Shown: positions 38,544 to 49,806, counted from the first letter of the stretch. The stretch is DNA of 64,000 bases from Allacma fusca (GCA_947179485.1 OX359250.1:6035661-6099660), one strand, 5' to 3'. Notes: generated by a model from the sequence alone, not told the origin. Translations and numbers: made by a program.

Positions 38544-38681
38544 TTGTGGCACAGGGAGCGGTTGGCCAACAGGTTCCAGGCCCATCCTCATCCTCTTCGC
38601 GTTCTGACTCTCGTTCTCACATGCTTGGGCCAGGATTTGTTCCGCTTGCACTGACGTTAGATGAGCTGGAGTGGGCCGTGA
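38544..38681 (-). CDS. NOL4: NOL4 exon E, RPTPAHLTS block
   Basis: Acceptor GTGCAATAG, donor CAA|GTAAGTG; 46 codons, codon boundary at both ends. It encodes SRPTPAHLTSVQAEQILAQA, then CENESQNAKRMRMGLEP and a proline-rich end. Vertebrate NOL4 has a directly comparable SRP-P-HLTS-AE-ILA-ACESE-NAAKRMRLE block right after the basic core, so order and spacing are conserved. A predicted helix (VQAEQILAQACENES) is followed by a short basic KRMRM motif. The intron on its 5' side is the largest within the supported gene (4.2 kb) and contains a repeat-rich block. Confidence 0.95.
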
Positions 38682-39019
38682 CTATTGCACAATAACCAGT
38701 TAAATTTCACATTTTTCATATTTCACATCCTGTCTCGACACATCCTTACTCGCATCTCTTTCTCAAACCATTCCTTCCCCACTTCCTGCATTCATCATCT
38801 TCCCCGACTCTCTCCATCCCGCGCTCGTAAATTCCAACACTTGTTCTCTTATCGCAGACACGTCAAAATAACCGCCAATAAAATTCCATGCCAAGTCATT
38901 TGTCTCGAATCTCTCAACATACCCCGGTCTCTTCTCGATTTCCCCTCCCCGTTCCCTTCACCTTCCCAGCATCATGCTTCTCAAACTATCTATCAGCAGG
39001 GTCACAGTCATAATGATTG

Positions 39020-40345
39020 CGCTTTGAATTTTCAAACTTTCGCGGCCTTAGCTTGACCATTGCAAACCTTCGCGGTCCATCCACTCCACATGACTTGGGT
39101 CAACGCCAACGTTAATTTCGTATGCCTATGATTCATAGCGTAGTAGAAATGTCAGCCAGGAATAATGACATTTAAGTCTCGCCGGGGACCCGCGTAGCGG
39201 TACTATTTGCTTTTTTTTTATCCCAAGCGCATTTATATATTCAAATTGCGCGCTCGATTTTTACCGGCTTGATGTAATAGCGCTTGCATCTCATTTCCTG
39301 TGCATCATGAAACGACGTTCCTAATCAGCTAATGGGGCTTGCCATCCTTAATAGACGGAGAATAGTAGAATAGCCTTGTGCCAGTACGTGTATGTGTGAG
39401 TGAGTTTGCACACTTTACATAGAATTTTAAATTCCGCGCGCTCCGGTACTAGCACCTGCACTCAAGATTTAGGCAAACATTATGCTGCCCAGGGCCTCGC
39501 GTTAGCAGGGCCTTTGGTCTTGTTCCATGTGTCGGATTTCGACTGGCGATAAAAAATTCTCCAACACGACAGATAAATTCCGCGCTGCTGTTTTACTTCC
39601 TTGAAGCAACACCACGTGCTTCCTCTGTGAAGGTCATGCCAATGTCTATGCATATCAGGAATAAATATGCCTTCCTGGGTATAGTATCCCTTATTAATAT
39701 TGAGCCAGGCGTTGTTTACTTTAAATTATGCACGCTCCATTTTTTGCTTCACCCTAAACATTCCTATATTTACAAACACTCCACTGAGGCCGCGTGCGAA
39801 TGTTTGTTTACTTTTGACTAATTCGCGGTTCATAGCACAATACTTACGTAAGAGCCCCACGCTCACCCTGTTCACAGCAGAACGGGCGTAGTTGGAATGA
39901 CTATCACAGGGTGGCGTCCTTGGGCTGTCTTTCGGCTTGTCCACCTTAGCCTTTATTTATAATTCGTGAAAATTCGTGGTTGATCCTCCTGCCATGTTTA
40001 AATTCTACAGCCTTCCCTATGACTTGTACGAAGCAATCCCTATTATCTCGAGCTTTTAGCATTCTATAAAAAGTCATAACTTTAATTCCATGCCCTCGGT
40101 TTTTAGTTTTTACTGGCTGGACGCAATATCTCCCGTACTCATACAAGCCTTCCCGGGACCCACGAAGCAGGGTCTTCAGTCTTGTTTACGAATACGGGAC
40201 GCTTCTTGGAGGATGTTAGCTTAAACTGCATAAATCAATGGATTCTTGTGCATCCATGTCAGGAGTAAGGCCTTCCCGACAACCCCGGGAAGCCGTTTCA
40301 AAACGAAGGGAAAAATTGAATTGAAATACCCCATTTACCCCGGGG
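39020..40345. repeat. CpG-bearing block with diverged hairpin-like repeats
   Basis: This intronic block stands out from its AT-rich flanks by frequent CG-containing motifs such as TTCGCGG, CCGCGCGCTC and CCCCGGG. Three related segments recur. Copy 1 at 39184-39203 contains GGGACCCGCGTAGCGG. Copy 2 at 39491-39526 contains GCGTTAGCAGGGCC and then TTTGGTCTTGTT. Copy 3 at 40155-40189 contains GGGACCCACGAAGCAGGGTC and then TTCAGTCTTGTT. Copies 2 and 3 align over about 35 bases at roughly three quarters identity. Each can fold into a small hairpin. It could be a degraded mobile element, but I see no protein domain, terminal repeat or target duplication that would identify one. Confidence 0.5.
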
Positions 40346-40804
40346 CGAAAGCCGACAAATTTTAATGTAAGATTTGGATTTTTAAGGTGAGCAAGAGCTA
40401 TATGGCTTTGAAAAATAGGAAACTTTCACCAACTATTAATTAATCACCAATAATAATTTAAGGGAACCAAAAAGTGTTTTTACTTTCAAAAGCCCAGAAA
40501 TTTTAGGAAATACTGATATTTTGAATTCTGCCTTATTAACAAAAATAGTGTTGGTCACATTGTCATCCGTGAGTCAATTCTGAAGCTCTTTTAAATTGTG
40601 AGATTTTATTTGACTGAGCTGTTATACAAAACCTAATTACTTGATTTTTTAAAATTATTGAAATGAGCGATTCGAATCAAAATGCGTAAACATTCTAGAA
40701 TAAAAAATTACTAGAATAAAACGTGAACCAATTGTAAGAAAACAGGGATATTCGAATGTGAGTTATGAAGGGCTTCGACTGTTTCATGTACAACTGCCCA
40801 ATTT

Positions 40805-40829
40805 GGGGGGGGGGCGGGGGCGGGTGGGG
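40805..40829 (+). other. G-quadruplex motif
   Basis: Four G runs of 10, 5, 3 and 4 bases separated by single C, C and T bases. This fits the G3+N1-7 quadruplex rule with minimal loops. It lies in a NOL4 intron on the strand opposite the gene, so the pre-mRNA would be C-rich here. Confidence 0.75.
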
Positions 40830-41626
40830 ATTTGAATTCTAAATCCTAGAAATTTTGTAAATATGTTGAGCTATTGGAGTTGGGAAGCCGTTGGTGACTA
40901 AATCCTAAATAATTATGACTCTGGCCAGGATCCGGACTGAGGATGTTGAAACAAACCGCAGGAAAGAAAGGCATTCGAGAGGGTTTTTTTTTGTGGTCGA
41001 AAGTAAAGTTGGTTGAAGAGACGAAAGAGAGCGCGGAGGGAGTTTCCGTGTGGAAAAGGGTGAAGAGTGTGAAACTCATTTACCTACAGAGTGCTACAGA
41101 GTAAAGCTTGTTGTATGTGTGTGTGTGTGTTTCGGTGAGGACTGTGAGGAGTGCGTTGACAAGTTGGGTGCTGCCAACCTGTTGTTGCTTCTTGTTTGCA
41201 AGCTGGACGGATCCAGACTGCTCCTCATTCCTCATGTGTCTCCTCCTTCGAGCCGACATGTGCACATGGGCCTCACTTCCCGAACAAGCAGTTAGTTAGG
41301 GAGAAAGAGATGTCAACTCGGCTCCTTCCATTCTTCAATTCTCCAAGCGTATTCACGTGTAATGAGCCTTGCATTGGAATTCTCCCACTTGAATTTCCAT
41401 TAAAAGCAAGAAAGTCCCTCATTTTCCTGGGAAGAACATAACACAGGAGGATGCATGGGGGAAATTGAGACGGGGCTCTTCATCTCCTCCCAGTGAAACT
41501 GACTCTCAGTTTACAATTAGTCAGGGGCGAAGGAGCAGTTCCGTCTCGAAGAGTCAACACTCCCTCCAAACAAATACATACATAGATACATAGAGACACA
41601 GAGCCAGGGAAATTGAGAATTCAGAG

Positions 41627-42046
41627 ATGAGCAAGGTGACTGGTTACTCTGGCCTCAATCCAATGAAACGGAAGACACTTGGTCTCTTCCGCAATCCCTA
41701 TAGATACCCTTTCCATACAATGCAGAAAATCATTTTGCATATTCGCCCGAAATTACTTCAAATATCAGCCCTGACTGCTCACTTTTCATCCCACTTAGTC
41801 CCAACATGGATCCAAAGGCTAATATTTAGCACCATGAATAATTCCACGAAATTACGGGGGATTTTTGATTATATCGACATACATAGAGGCAGTCTCAAGT
41901 CTTTGGGATGGACAAGCGGGAAGCATTATAGCCCAGACGGTAAATTATCCGAGGTAAATTCGATTCAAGCATTAAAGTATAAAAATCTTTTGATTGGTTC
42001 AGTTCTACTCCCGAAATGCCCCCACATATTTAATATACGGTGTTGA
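41627..42046 (+). other. 139-codon ATG-started open frame in a NOL4 intron
   Basis: Runs from ATG (G at -3) to TGA without low-complexity repeats, on the strand opposite NOL4. The predicted protein is basic, without signal peptide, membrane segment or motif that I can see. It is the longest ATG-started frame in the window that lacks microsatellite content, yet random frames of this size are expected occasionally in 64 kb. Confidence 0.15.
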
Positions 42047-42796
42047 TAAAGACCCCACTTAATCAGAAGCACCTTCACGCCTCCTTAACTATCAAAATAT
42101 TGGGAAAGATCCAATTCCCAAAAATAAAAAAATTTGAGAACGTGTTCCAGTATTTTTTACAAATTTAATTTTAGTGATAATTAATTTAGAAGTGAGAATT
42201 TTATATGCGCATTTGAAAACTTAGAAGTACGGATGGAGATTTCAGATCATTTTTTAAAAACGAAGAATTGAGGCCCTGGCCATAGGTCTCAATCCATTCC
42301 GTGTATTACTTACATAATTACATGGAAATGTAAAAGAAGAATACCTACTGTAAATCTGATGATGACCAGTTGTGGAATAAATCCTAATTTTAAAAAGGAA
42401 GGATTTTTTTTTGTCGATACGTCCCACTTGAGGGCATCTGCTGGAAAATCCCAAGGCTGAGAGCCTTCTACTAGAAATATATGGACGCTGTCATTCATAA
42501 GGTAAGGAGTCGAAGGGTTTTTTTTTTTGTCAGCGGACGTTATGATAACTGATGATAATGACTGGCTATTTTGGGAGTTGATGATGTGCAGAAGTAATGG
42601 GAGTGGAGATACATAGTTGTTACTACTGCTTGGGAATGGAACGGTGACCCGTCCCTTTTGACAGAATTTTAGAGTGCGAGGTTGTTAAGCTGACTATTGG
42701 CGTTGTTGTTGTGGAGGAGGGTGTTCTTAGGAATAATAATGACTGGGACGGAGCAGCAGCATATGTGTGTGTCTGTCTGTGTGGAGCAGACACAAT

Positions 42797-42800
<4 letters not shown>

Positions 42801-42835
<35 letters not shown>

Positions 42836-42863
42836 GTGAGAGAGAGAGAGAGAGAAAGAGAGG
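42801..42863 (+). repeat. GA microsatellite next to a NOL4 donor
   Basis: About 30 GA units with a TGAG interruption. On the gene strand it is a CT tract starting about 33 bases into the intron after exon D, where pyrimidine-binding splicing factors could act (inference). Confidence 0.95.
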
Positions 42864-42895
42864 AAAAGGTTGGGAATTGAAAAGAAAGTACGTAC

Positions 42896-43099
42896 CGATT
42901 CCCATCCGTTGGAGTCTCTCGAGCGTTTGTTTCGTCGGCAGGATTTGAGATAAGTTCGGATCCGTTTACGAGCCCGTTCCGCAAATTCTGGGAATTGGCG
43001 AGTGCATGAGTCGATAATGGCTTGGATTTTCTCCTTCGGTTGCTTGGAAATGGGAACCATACGGTCCAAATTCTCATCCACGAACAGTCGCACGAACAT
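42896..43099 (-). CDS. NOL4: NOL4 exon D, conserved core and basic region
   Basis: Acceptor TTGTCCTCAG, donor TCG|GTACGT; 68 codons, codon boundary at both ends. It encodes [18 protein letters not shown], a [14 protein letters not shown] segment and [18 protein letters not shown], followed by [16 protein letters not shown]. This is the best conserved stretch of the NOL4/NOL4L family. It reads almost identically to the human proteins up to the CRR residues, then diverges. The clustered K/R residues over about 25 positions make a likely bipartite nuclear localisation signal. The exon sits between a GA repeat at 42801-42863, only about 33 bp past the donor, and a 2.9 kb upstream intron. Confidence 0.96.
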
Positions 43100-45990
43100 C
43101 TGAGGACAAGAGAAAGCATTAGACAAGGGAACCCTTTGGCACTCCCAACCAACACACAGAATGAGTGAGTGAGTGATGCGTATGCACCGTCGGTCATGAT
43201 TGGAGGTGAGTGCGGGCAGAGCGCAACATGACAGATGATTAGGGCGAAGCGGAGGAGACAATGGGGATGCAGCCTCATTCCACCCCAACAAGAAATATTG
43301 CGTGCGAACCCGACCATTCGTCTCTCTCCGTAATTGCTCTCATGAATCAGTTCCATTCCGCATCCCAGGCCCAAAACCGTCTTCGCCTTATCTCTCCATC
43401 GCCCCTTCTAAATCCACACACACACACACACCCTCATCCACATCCATACCTACAGTACACTTACCCCACTCCCTCCCTACTTCCCTACACTCCTATACCT
43501 ACACCATTACATACATACATAAATACATACATACAAGGCTCTGGACATCCGACCTTCCACTACAACTCCACCACCCAAACCCCGTCATAGCAAATTCATA
43601 TGATTTGTCTCCCTACTTCCTTCGCCAGTCCCACTCTTTTTTGTGAGTCCAGGACACTCTCACCCGAACCCTCTGTCCAGTGTCAAAAACACAATCAAAT
43701 ATCCCCATTTCTGCAAACTCCAAAATTCCTGTCCCCACCCCCCCCCCCCAGTCTGCTCCAAACCTTCTACTGTTTCAGGTTCAGGCATTTGCGAGAGAAT
43801 ACAAATAAAATTCCCAAATTCTAGTAATAGATAATATTCCCCCACTTGTAATGACAATCTATTTGGGGTTTTCCCACTGGTCAACACATTAGCGTCAAAA
43901 TGTTTCAAAGTGAGATGTCTGACTAAACGAAATCAGGAAGAGTAATAAAAGTCCGGAGGATCATTGAGAGGGGGTGATAAATCTCCGAAATCTCCCAGGT
44001 GTTTTGGAGGATATTCAAAGATGAGGGACTGTTGGGAAACCGTTGGGATAGAGAGGGGGGACGGAGAGTATGTGCTGAAAGTAAATGAAAGAAGGTCCTA
44101 TATATACAGATATGATCATTGATGGTGGGGATGTTGGAGGTTGTGGATGGAGCCATTACAGTGGGGAACAAAAAGTACTCGGACAATCCAGCTCTGACCA
44201 ACGGAGCAATGAAGCACGTTTTCCCATTTCCGTGGAGATGCACGTGAGGAGAGTGAGGTGTTGAATGGCCGGCTCTCTCACGTCCAAAACCCCAGCTCTC
44301 TCTCTCTTTCCAATGGAGCTCTCTGGAAGTGGACGGAGGGTGAGCATGTCTCTCTTCCCTGTCAATAATTAATTATTGCGAGTGCTCCGGTCTTTTGAAG
44401 GAAGACGGAGAGGAAGAGAAGTCACAGAGCTCGTGGCAGTCGCCAATGGACTTAATGGCCATGCCATCACACAGCCGTCAGCGGATTGCCAGACCAAGTG
44501 CATCTCTTACTCGTCACTTGCTTCCTTCATATATCCTCAAGTGCTAGAGCCCATCTCTACAAAAAAAAATCCTCTCTGCACCCACCGGGCCTCTCTCAAG
44601 CTACACACTATAGCATTGGCATTTCCATACCTTAAAAAAAACCTTCCATTTATATACTTCCGACTTAAACAATTTTACAACCAGCTCACAGTTCATTTTA
44701 ATAGTGATTTTGTGGCTCTCTGCTATAAAAACAACCTCGTCTTATATAATATCTAGGATATCATCCGCCCCAAAAATCCTAAATATTATACTAGTGTTCA
44801 ATATACATCGGGAATTTTTTTTTTAAAATATTACGATCCTGTGCCTCTGAACTGATACGGTTACAGAGAGCTCAAACGTATCAATGAGCAGGGTAAGTGA
44901 TAATCTTTTCCCCCTCCCTCTCCTTTGCGCAAATAAGGGAGTGACCTTTCATGTATCCCTCGCTCAAATGGTATCAAACTCTCTTGCTGAATTTCCTAAT
45001 AGATCCATCCTAGGTGAGTATTTAGGGGTCATAGAGTACAGGGGCATTAAGGTCGGAATTTTTTAAAAAGTTTAAAAAAAAACTGAAAGCTTAACAAATT
45101 TTTTAAAGCCTGCAATTTTTTTTAAATCTAATTTTAATTATTCTGGTTTGCCTGAAATTGTAACGGACCTTAAGCTATCTATCTGAAAGGTAGTTGCATT
45201 GTGAACTGTGAGCTCACAGAAGTCTCAAATAAGGAGCACCGTTGGGAGGAATTCAGCCTTCGGATCAAAAGTGAGGAAAATGAGAGAGATGTTCTCAGAT
45301 TTTTCTTACCAGATCTTGTCCTTCTAAAAACATTTCAGGGCTTGTAGGAAATTTAATGGGGATTCCTTAAAACTTGATTTTATAGTCTAAGTTTAAAATT
45401 CTGGCTGCAGGAGCCAGAAATAATATGACTCGAGCTGATGATTTATGGGAAAGATTTTTCAGATCTTTGGGGTTTAAAAACCTGACTTTGCATAATGTTG
45501 TAAGTCCCTGTGAGCACAAATGCTTTCTGTAGGTCAATGACACAAATTTTAGTAAGTCTGGAAGGAATTTTTCTAGGAAATGGGGTAAGTTAATATTTCA
45601 TAGGTGGTTCCCTCATGAAGACCACAAGGGGGCTATTGACATGACCACCTGTATTTTCTTTTTTTTTTTGTCAGTAATTTTTTAACTGGTGTCTTCCACA
45701 TCGGAGCGATATTTGGGACGTACGGTATGAAATGGGTTTACTGCATATTACATATTACTGGGTTTTATGACCGTATATACATCACATGGTACGAAGTGGT
45801 CCCTTATTATAGTGGCTGCGGCAAGGTTATTTTTTGGAGACTGGAACAACCAGACTGTACTGTAGAGGAAAGGACGGGGCTTCGTGCGTTGTGTGGTTGT
45901 GTTGGTGTGTGGGTTTGGGTGTGAGGAAAGTATGAGAGCTTGTTGGAGTCATAAAACACGGAATGAGCATTAGAATGAATAGGCACTCAC
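43100..45990 (-). other. NOL4 intron, 2.9 kb
   Basis: Intron between exons C and D. It contains a short CA repeat (43415-43431), a poly-C tract (43733-43749) and T-rich stretches. I see no extra exon in it, but a small alternative exon cannot be ruled out by eye. Confidence 0.8.
43415..43431 (+). repeat. CA microsatellite
   Basis: About 8 units, within a NOL4 intron. Confidence 0.85.
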
Positions 45991-46152
45991 ATTAAATGCT
46001 TTGAGTCGCTCGGGGTCGTGTGTCTGAGTATCGATCTTGTCCTCCGACTCGTCGTCGTCGTCGTCCTCATCGTCTTTATTCCCATTTGATGAGGTTTCGT
46101 CTTGACCGGCTTCCTGATTGACTCCGCACCGGTCACTTAGTGACAAGGGACT
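45991..46152 (-). CDS. NOL4: NOL4 exon C, acidic tract and ERLKAFN
   Basis: Acceptor TTTGTTTGAGCAG, donor AAT|GTGAGTGCC; 54 codons, codon boundary at both ends. It opens with SPLSLSDR, resembling the QPLNLSDSPL segment of vertebrate NOL4. It then runs through a hydrophilic stretch into an acidic run (KDDEDDDDDESEDK), partly encoded by a GAC/GAT triplet run at about 46041-46072. It ends in DPERLKAFN. The vertebrate protein has the same order, an acidic stretch followed by AERLKAFN directly before [10 protein letters not shown], and here too the exon ends after the asparagine. This is one of the strongest family matches in the window. Confidence 0.93.
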
Positions 46153-47403
46153 CTGCTCAAACAAAACAGGAAAAATCCATAAATCTCCCGTCACTCATCA
46201 TTCCCTCATCCTCCGTTTCCTTCCCACCCACCCCGGCAGATCTGCCCTTCCTGTCACAGGCACTCCACACCCAGTCTACCATTTACCAATTTCCCTCCCA
46301 GACCTTCCTCCCGAAATGCGGTGAGAGAAACAACAACAACTCTCTCCCGTCGCTCTCTTCTCCCTCCCTCACACACACACGCTCTCGCTCTCTCTCTCTC
46401 ACCAGAGCCAAGACCAAGTTCACAGTATTTGGCAAGTATGCAGTCAAACCCGGACATTTGGACCACACTCGGTGATCCCATTTTGACCACAGTGGTCATT
46501 GACATGTCAGGTTATGGTCCAAGGCTCTTGCAGTCATTGAGAGGTGAAGCGGAACAAATTCAGGTTCACATTAGTTGAAGTTCCTCTGGACAATATTTAT
46601 ATCCTTTGAATAATAAAATAAAAATGGGCTCCGGAGCCACACTTCCAATTTCAAGAGTTTTGGTCATTGAAATGTAAATTTCTTAGAATAAGATTTAGAA
46701 AGAGTGGCTATTTTTGACCAAGTTATCTGTATTTACTGGGAATTGTAGTTTCATCTACAAATCTATTTGTACCTTGTAATTATATGTGAAATTTTAGGTT
46801 TATATTAAATCAAATGAATCAAAAGTCTAGTCCTGAGTCAAGTTAAGGTGTAGAGACTTATAGTTAAAATCTTTTTTTAAATTTGATTATTCAAATATTT
46901 TCCTAACTGCAAATTGCACACTCCGAACCTCCTCTTAAAATTCAAATTCAAGACTGGCTTTTCAAGTTAATCCGTGATAAAGAAAAAGAATTTAGAAGCT
47001 ACATAATAATTTAAATTTAAATAAAGGGGAATAAGTTGGGTAATAATAAATAAAGTTGGGGTTCAAAGTTCAAGGTCAGTCCAACTTCAGGTTTGATTTT
47101 TAGGATAAATTAAATTGAGGTTCAAGAGTTTCCGACTATTCTGCTATTGTAGTAATTAGTTACTACGGGGTTTTTATCAGTTCAAAATCTGTGCAAGGGT
47201 CAAGTTAAAGTTTGGAGGTTTGAATTGCTCGTAGTGAACTTATTGTTAGTTGTGCGTATCACTGTGTGGGTGTGTTTCCGTTTTGCTCAGATCTGCGACC
47301 GCATTTTGGGAGGAGAAGTTTTGGGTCGTGGCGAAGTGGATGCGACAGGAGGAAAGGGGGAAATTCACATTGATTCATTTGTAGAGCCGAAGGTGGGACT
47401 CAC

Positions 47404-47567
47404 AGATTGCTCTCTGAAATCCTGCTTGCCGTTGCTGTAAATGTTGTTGTTACAGGTCGGAGTGCCTCCGGCTTCCTTCTTCAATGCAATGGGGTGGTAT
47501 CCCAACCACTCCACGGGAGCTCCAATGTCTGCCTCCGCATTCTTCCCATCACGAGTCGTCTTCCCCC
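47404..47567 (-). CDS. NOL4: NOL4 exon B
   Basis: Acceptor TTATTTTTTCAG, donor TCT|GTGAGT. It contributes 54 full codons, including GKTTRDGKNAEADIGAP, then a VEWLGYHPIALKK stretch and NIYSNGKQDFREQS. The frame is open only until shortly after the donor, where a TGA follows, so splicing is required. No clear counterpart to this segment exists in vertebrate NOL4 as I remember it; that region of the family is poorly conserved and probably disordered. The phases fit both neighbours (two bases in, codon boundary out), which is why it is placed in the gene. Confidence 0.75.
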
Positions 47568-47800
47568 CTGAAAAAATAACCAATGTTTTCAGCACCTCCT
47601 GGACACAAATCCCAAGTAAATATTTCGGGAGAGACGCAGTGGACCGCTTATCGACCGACTTTCCCCATTGTCATCCTCCTGCCCAACAAGTCAACCCACC
47701 CCGTTCCCGTGACTGATGGCCAAACCAAGCCAACACCACACTCAAGGAACCAATCAAGGTCACACTTCGCTATCTCCCTACGTACTTAACTTCCACTCAC

Positions 47801-47849
47801 CCGGGTGATCCTCGTCCATCGGTGTGACCGAGTCCGCGAGGTGCGAATC
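47801..47849 (-). CDS. NOL4: NOL4 exon A (49 nt)
   Basis: A small exon that starts after TTTCCTTGCAG and ends before GGTGAGTGG, both good splice signals. It encodes DSHLADSVTPMDEDHP plus one base of a glycine codon, which the two bases at the start of the next exon complete. The acidic, serine-rich stretch matches in character the region of vertebrate NOL4 just after the N-terminal domain (ESDEFDMSDS-like), but too weakly to prove homology alone. Its phase link to the next exon is the main support. It is the most upstream exon I can tie to the gene with confidence. Confidence 0.7.
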
Positions 47850-49758
47850 CTGCAAGGAAACAACAAACTTCAGCTTTTTGTACACCTTCCCAATTTCAAC
47901 AACTTTATAACCATAGTAGATAACCATCATTTCATAACGAATCGTAATTTCATAAATAATTTATTATAGAAGTGTCGGAGTTTAGAGAAAGACAGGGTTC
48001 ACAGGGCTCATGTGTTTCTGTGTAAGCATTCACAGATGTAATTCCCAGAACCAACCTTACAATCATTCATAATCATGTCCTCGACTACAATTATTTTACA
48101 TAGGCTGGTGCATTTGGATAAAATCACGATGGATTGGACGGATTCACACGAAGTAAAACATTTAGTATAGTAGAGCTATACCAGAACATATTTTTAGTTT
48201 CATAAAATTTGTCAACCTGGGTTCAAATGTCTGCAAACGGATTTTGGGGCCATGTAGGACTATCGAAAAATCGTACAAGTAACTTTTGTCTGGGGAGTAT
48301 CAATTTGGTATTCGATTACTAAAAACCCATTTAAAGCTATTGATTGGCTAACCACAAAAGAAGAATAATCTCATCGGAAATTTTGAAATTACGGGCAAAA
48401 TTTCAGCGGAATAATCCAAAACATTGATTTTTTGACATTCATCTCCTTTAATTTCTCCTAGACCAAATCATCCGAGACCCTATACCCCTCTCCTCAGGAC
48501 TAACTTCTGGTCATGAAGTTTCTAAATTAATTAAATTTGTTCAAATTCATGTTGACCAAGAGACCAAATTTCGAAAAACTAAATTTGAGAGCCATCTTCA
48601 ATCTCCAAAATATTAGAGAAACTTTTGATCAGGCTGGATGTCCCATCTCGGTCGTTAGCAGATCATCTTAAAGATAGGAACTGCTCCAGGAAAAATGTAA
48701 ATCCCTGAAAAACTTTTGGCGGGACGTTTGAAAGCATGGGAGTTATGACCAAAGTTCCACAATCGAACGTTGAGCAAGTCGAGCAGGAAATAAGAAGTGA
48801 CTTGTATTTATGAATAATTACTATTCACTTCACAAGTCCCGAGACTGACCAGAGCATGACATATTTTGTTTCAAAATATCTCAAAGAATGGAGGAAAATG
48901 CAAAACATTTTTTACACGACAAATAACCACGCTCGCATGGCATTTAATTCTGATATGCATACACACGAGTCCACGATCTGCCCAGGAAGTAATATTACAA
49001 TGTACATAGTAAAACGGTAAACTTCAAGTAGGATGCACATGGCGTTGATTGAAGTCAGTAAAAAGGGGAGCGCGCGGAATTCGAATCCCGTGTGGGAGAA
49101 TTTCGAGCCGACTAACATGACATACAGAGCCAAGAGCGGGCTCCATGAGTATATGATGATATTAATTCCAACAGCTTTCTGTTTTGTAGCCGACATTAAA
49201 AGAAAGCAACTGGCCCTCCCGTTACAAGTTTCCCATGTGGCTTTCCAATGACCATATCCATTGACTGAAACTGTCTATGTTTCTTTTAATGCTGTTTAAG
49301 AATTTAAAGTAAATTCGAAAATGCCCTCTGAAATAAAAGAAATTTGTTACACAATTGTGGTAATTATTCCATCCCATGACCATGTCGTCGTCCATTGGGC
49401 GAAACAACTGTGAGACTCGGAGCTTTACAGAGGAATCCTGTTGAAAGTAGGAAGAAAATATTTTGGCATGACTCGTTGTGGGTTGAGAATACACGGACTA
49501 TACCTCCAAAGGTGCTTTGTACTCTGAGAGAACAACTGATCAGAAATAGCCTGGAGAAATAGCAAGTGGAAGCGTTATGCTCGCGGGAGGGTGTAATGAA
49601 TGTAGTGGATATGTAATTACATGTAATTGTTGTTATTTAATAGGGGAGGATAGGGAGGTTGACTGGGTCCGATATGAGGCTCCTCTATATGTATACCCCC
49701 TCTGTCCCCACTCCTCTGATTGGGAACAGAAGGAGAGTCGTCCTATCCATTGATAAGG

Positions 49759-49760
<2 letters not shown>

Positions 49761-49802
<42 letters not shown>
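49761..49802 (+). repeat. GA microsatellite
   Basis: About 21 units. Confidence 0.95.

Positions 49803-49806
<4 letters not shown>

Larger units (their letters stand above)
38682..42895 (-). other. NOL4 intron, 4.2 kb
   Basis: Intron between exons D and E, GTACGT at the 5' end and ATAG at the 3' end. It holds a GA repeat, a G-rich quadruplex motif (40805-40829) and a CpG-bearing repeat block (about 39.0-40.3 kb). On the opposite strand a 139-codon ATG-started frame lies at 41627-42046; I see no domain in it. Confidence 0.85.
36745..47849 (-). other. NOL4: NOL4-like gene, eight supported exons
   Basis: Gene span from the most upstream well-supported exon to the stop codon. Exons in transcript order are 47849-47801, 47567-47404, 46152-45991, 43099-42896, 38681-38544, 37758-37412, 37316-37138 and 36908-36745. 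Every junction has GT-AG ends, every phase matches, and the sum is 1,407 nt, or 468 residues plus stop. Introns are 233, 1251, 2891, 4214, 785, 95 and 229 nt. Several blocks are near-identical to vertebrate NOL4/NOL4L as I remember them. NOL4 is a nuclear or nucleolar protein of poorly known molecular function, expressed mainly in nervous tissue and testis in mammals. Basic clusters and a PTDLS motif suggest a nuclear, corepressor-linked role, which is inference. The roughly 200-residue N-terminal part of vertebrate NOL4 was not found here; either its exons lie outside the window or this form starts late (see 57317-57394). Confidence 0.9.

Noticed and set aside
42623-43291. 222-codon minus-strand frame taken as one protein
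   Set aside because: Only the part from 43099 to 42896 is real coding sequence (NOL4 exon D). The rest reads through the intron and a GA/CT tract; the splice sites and family match define the exon.
42727-43374. 215-codon frame overlapping NOL4 exon D in another frame
   Set aside because: Shadow of the exon plus a CT tract; the conserved NOL4 residues are in the other frame.
49078-49092. TTCGAATCCCG resembling a tRNA B box
   Set aside because: No A box or cloverleaf could be formed around it.
48912-49196. 94-codon minus-strand hydrophobic frame, considered as an upstream NOL4 exon
   Set aside because: No similarity to the NOL4 N-terminal domain and no matching splice signals.
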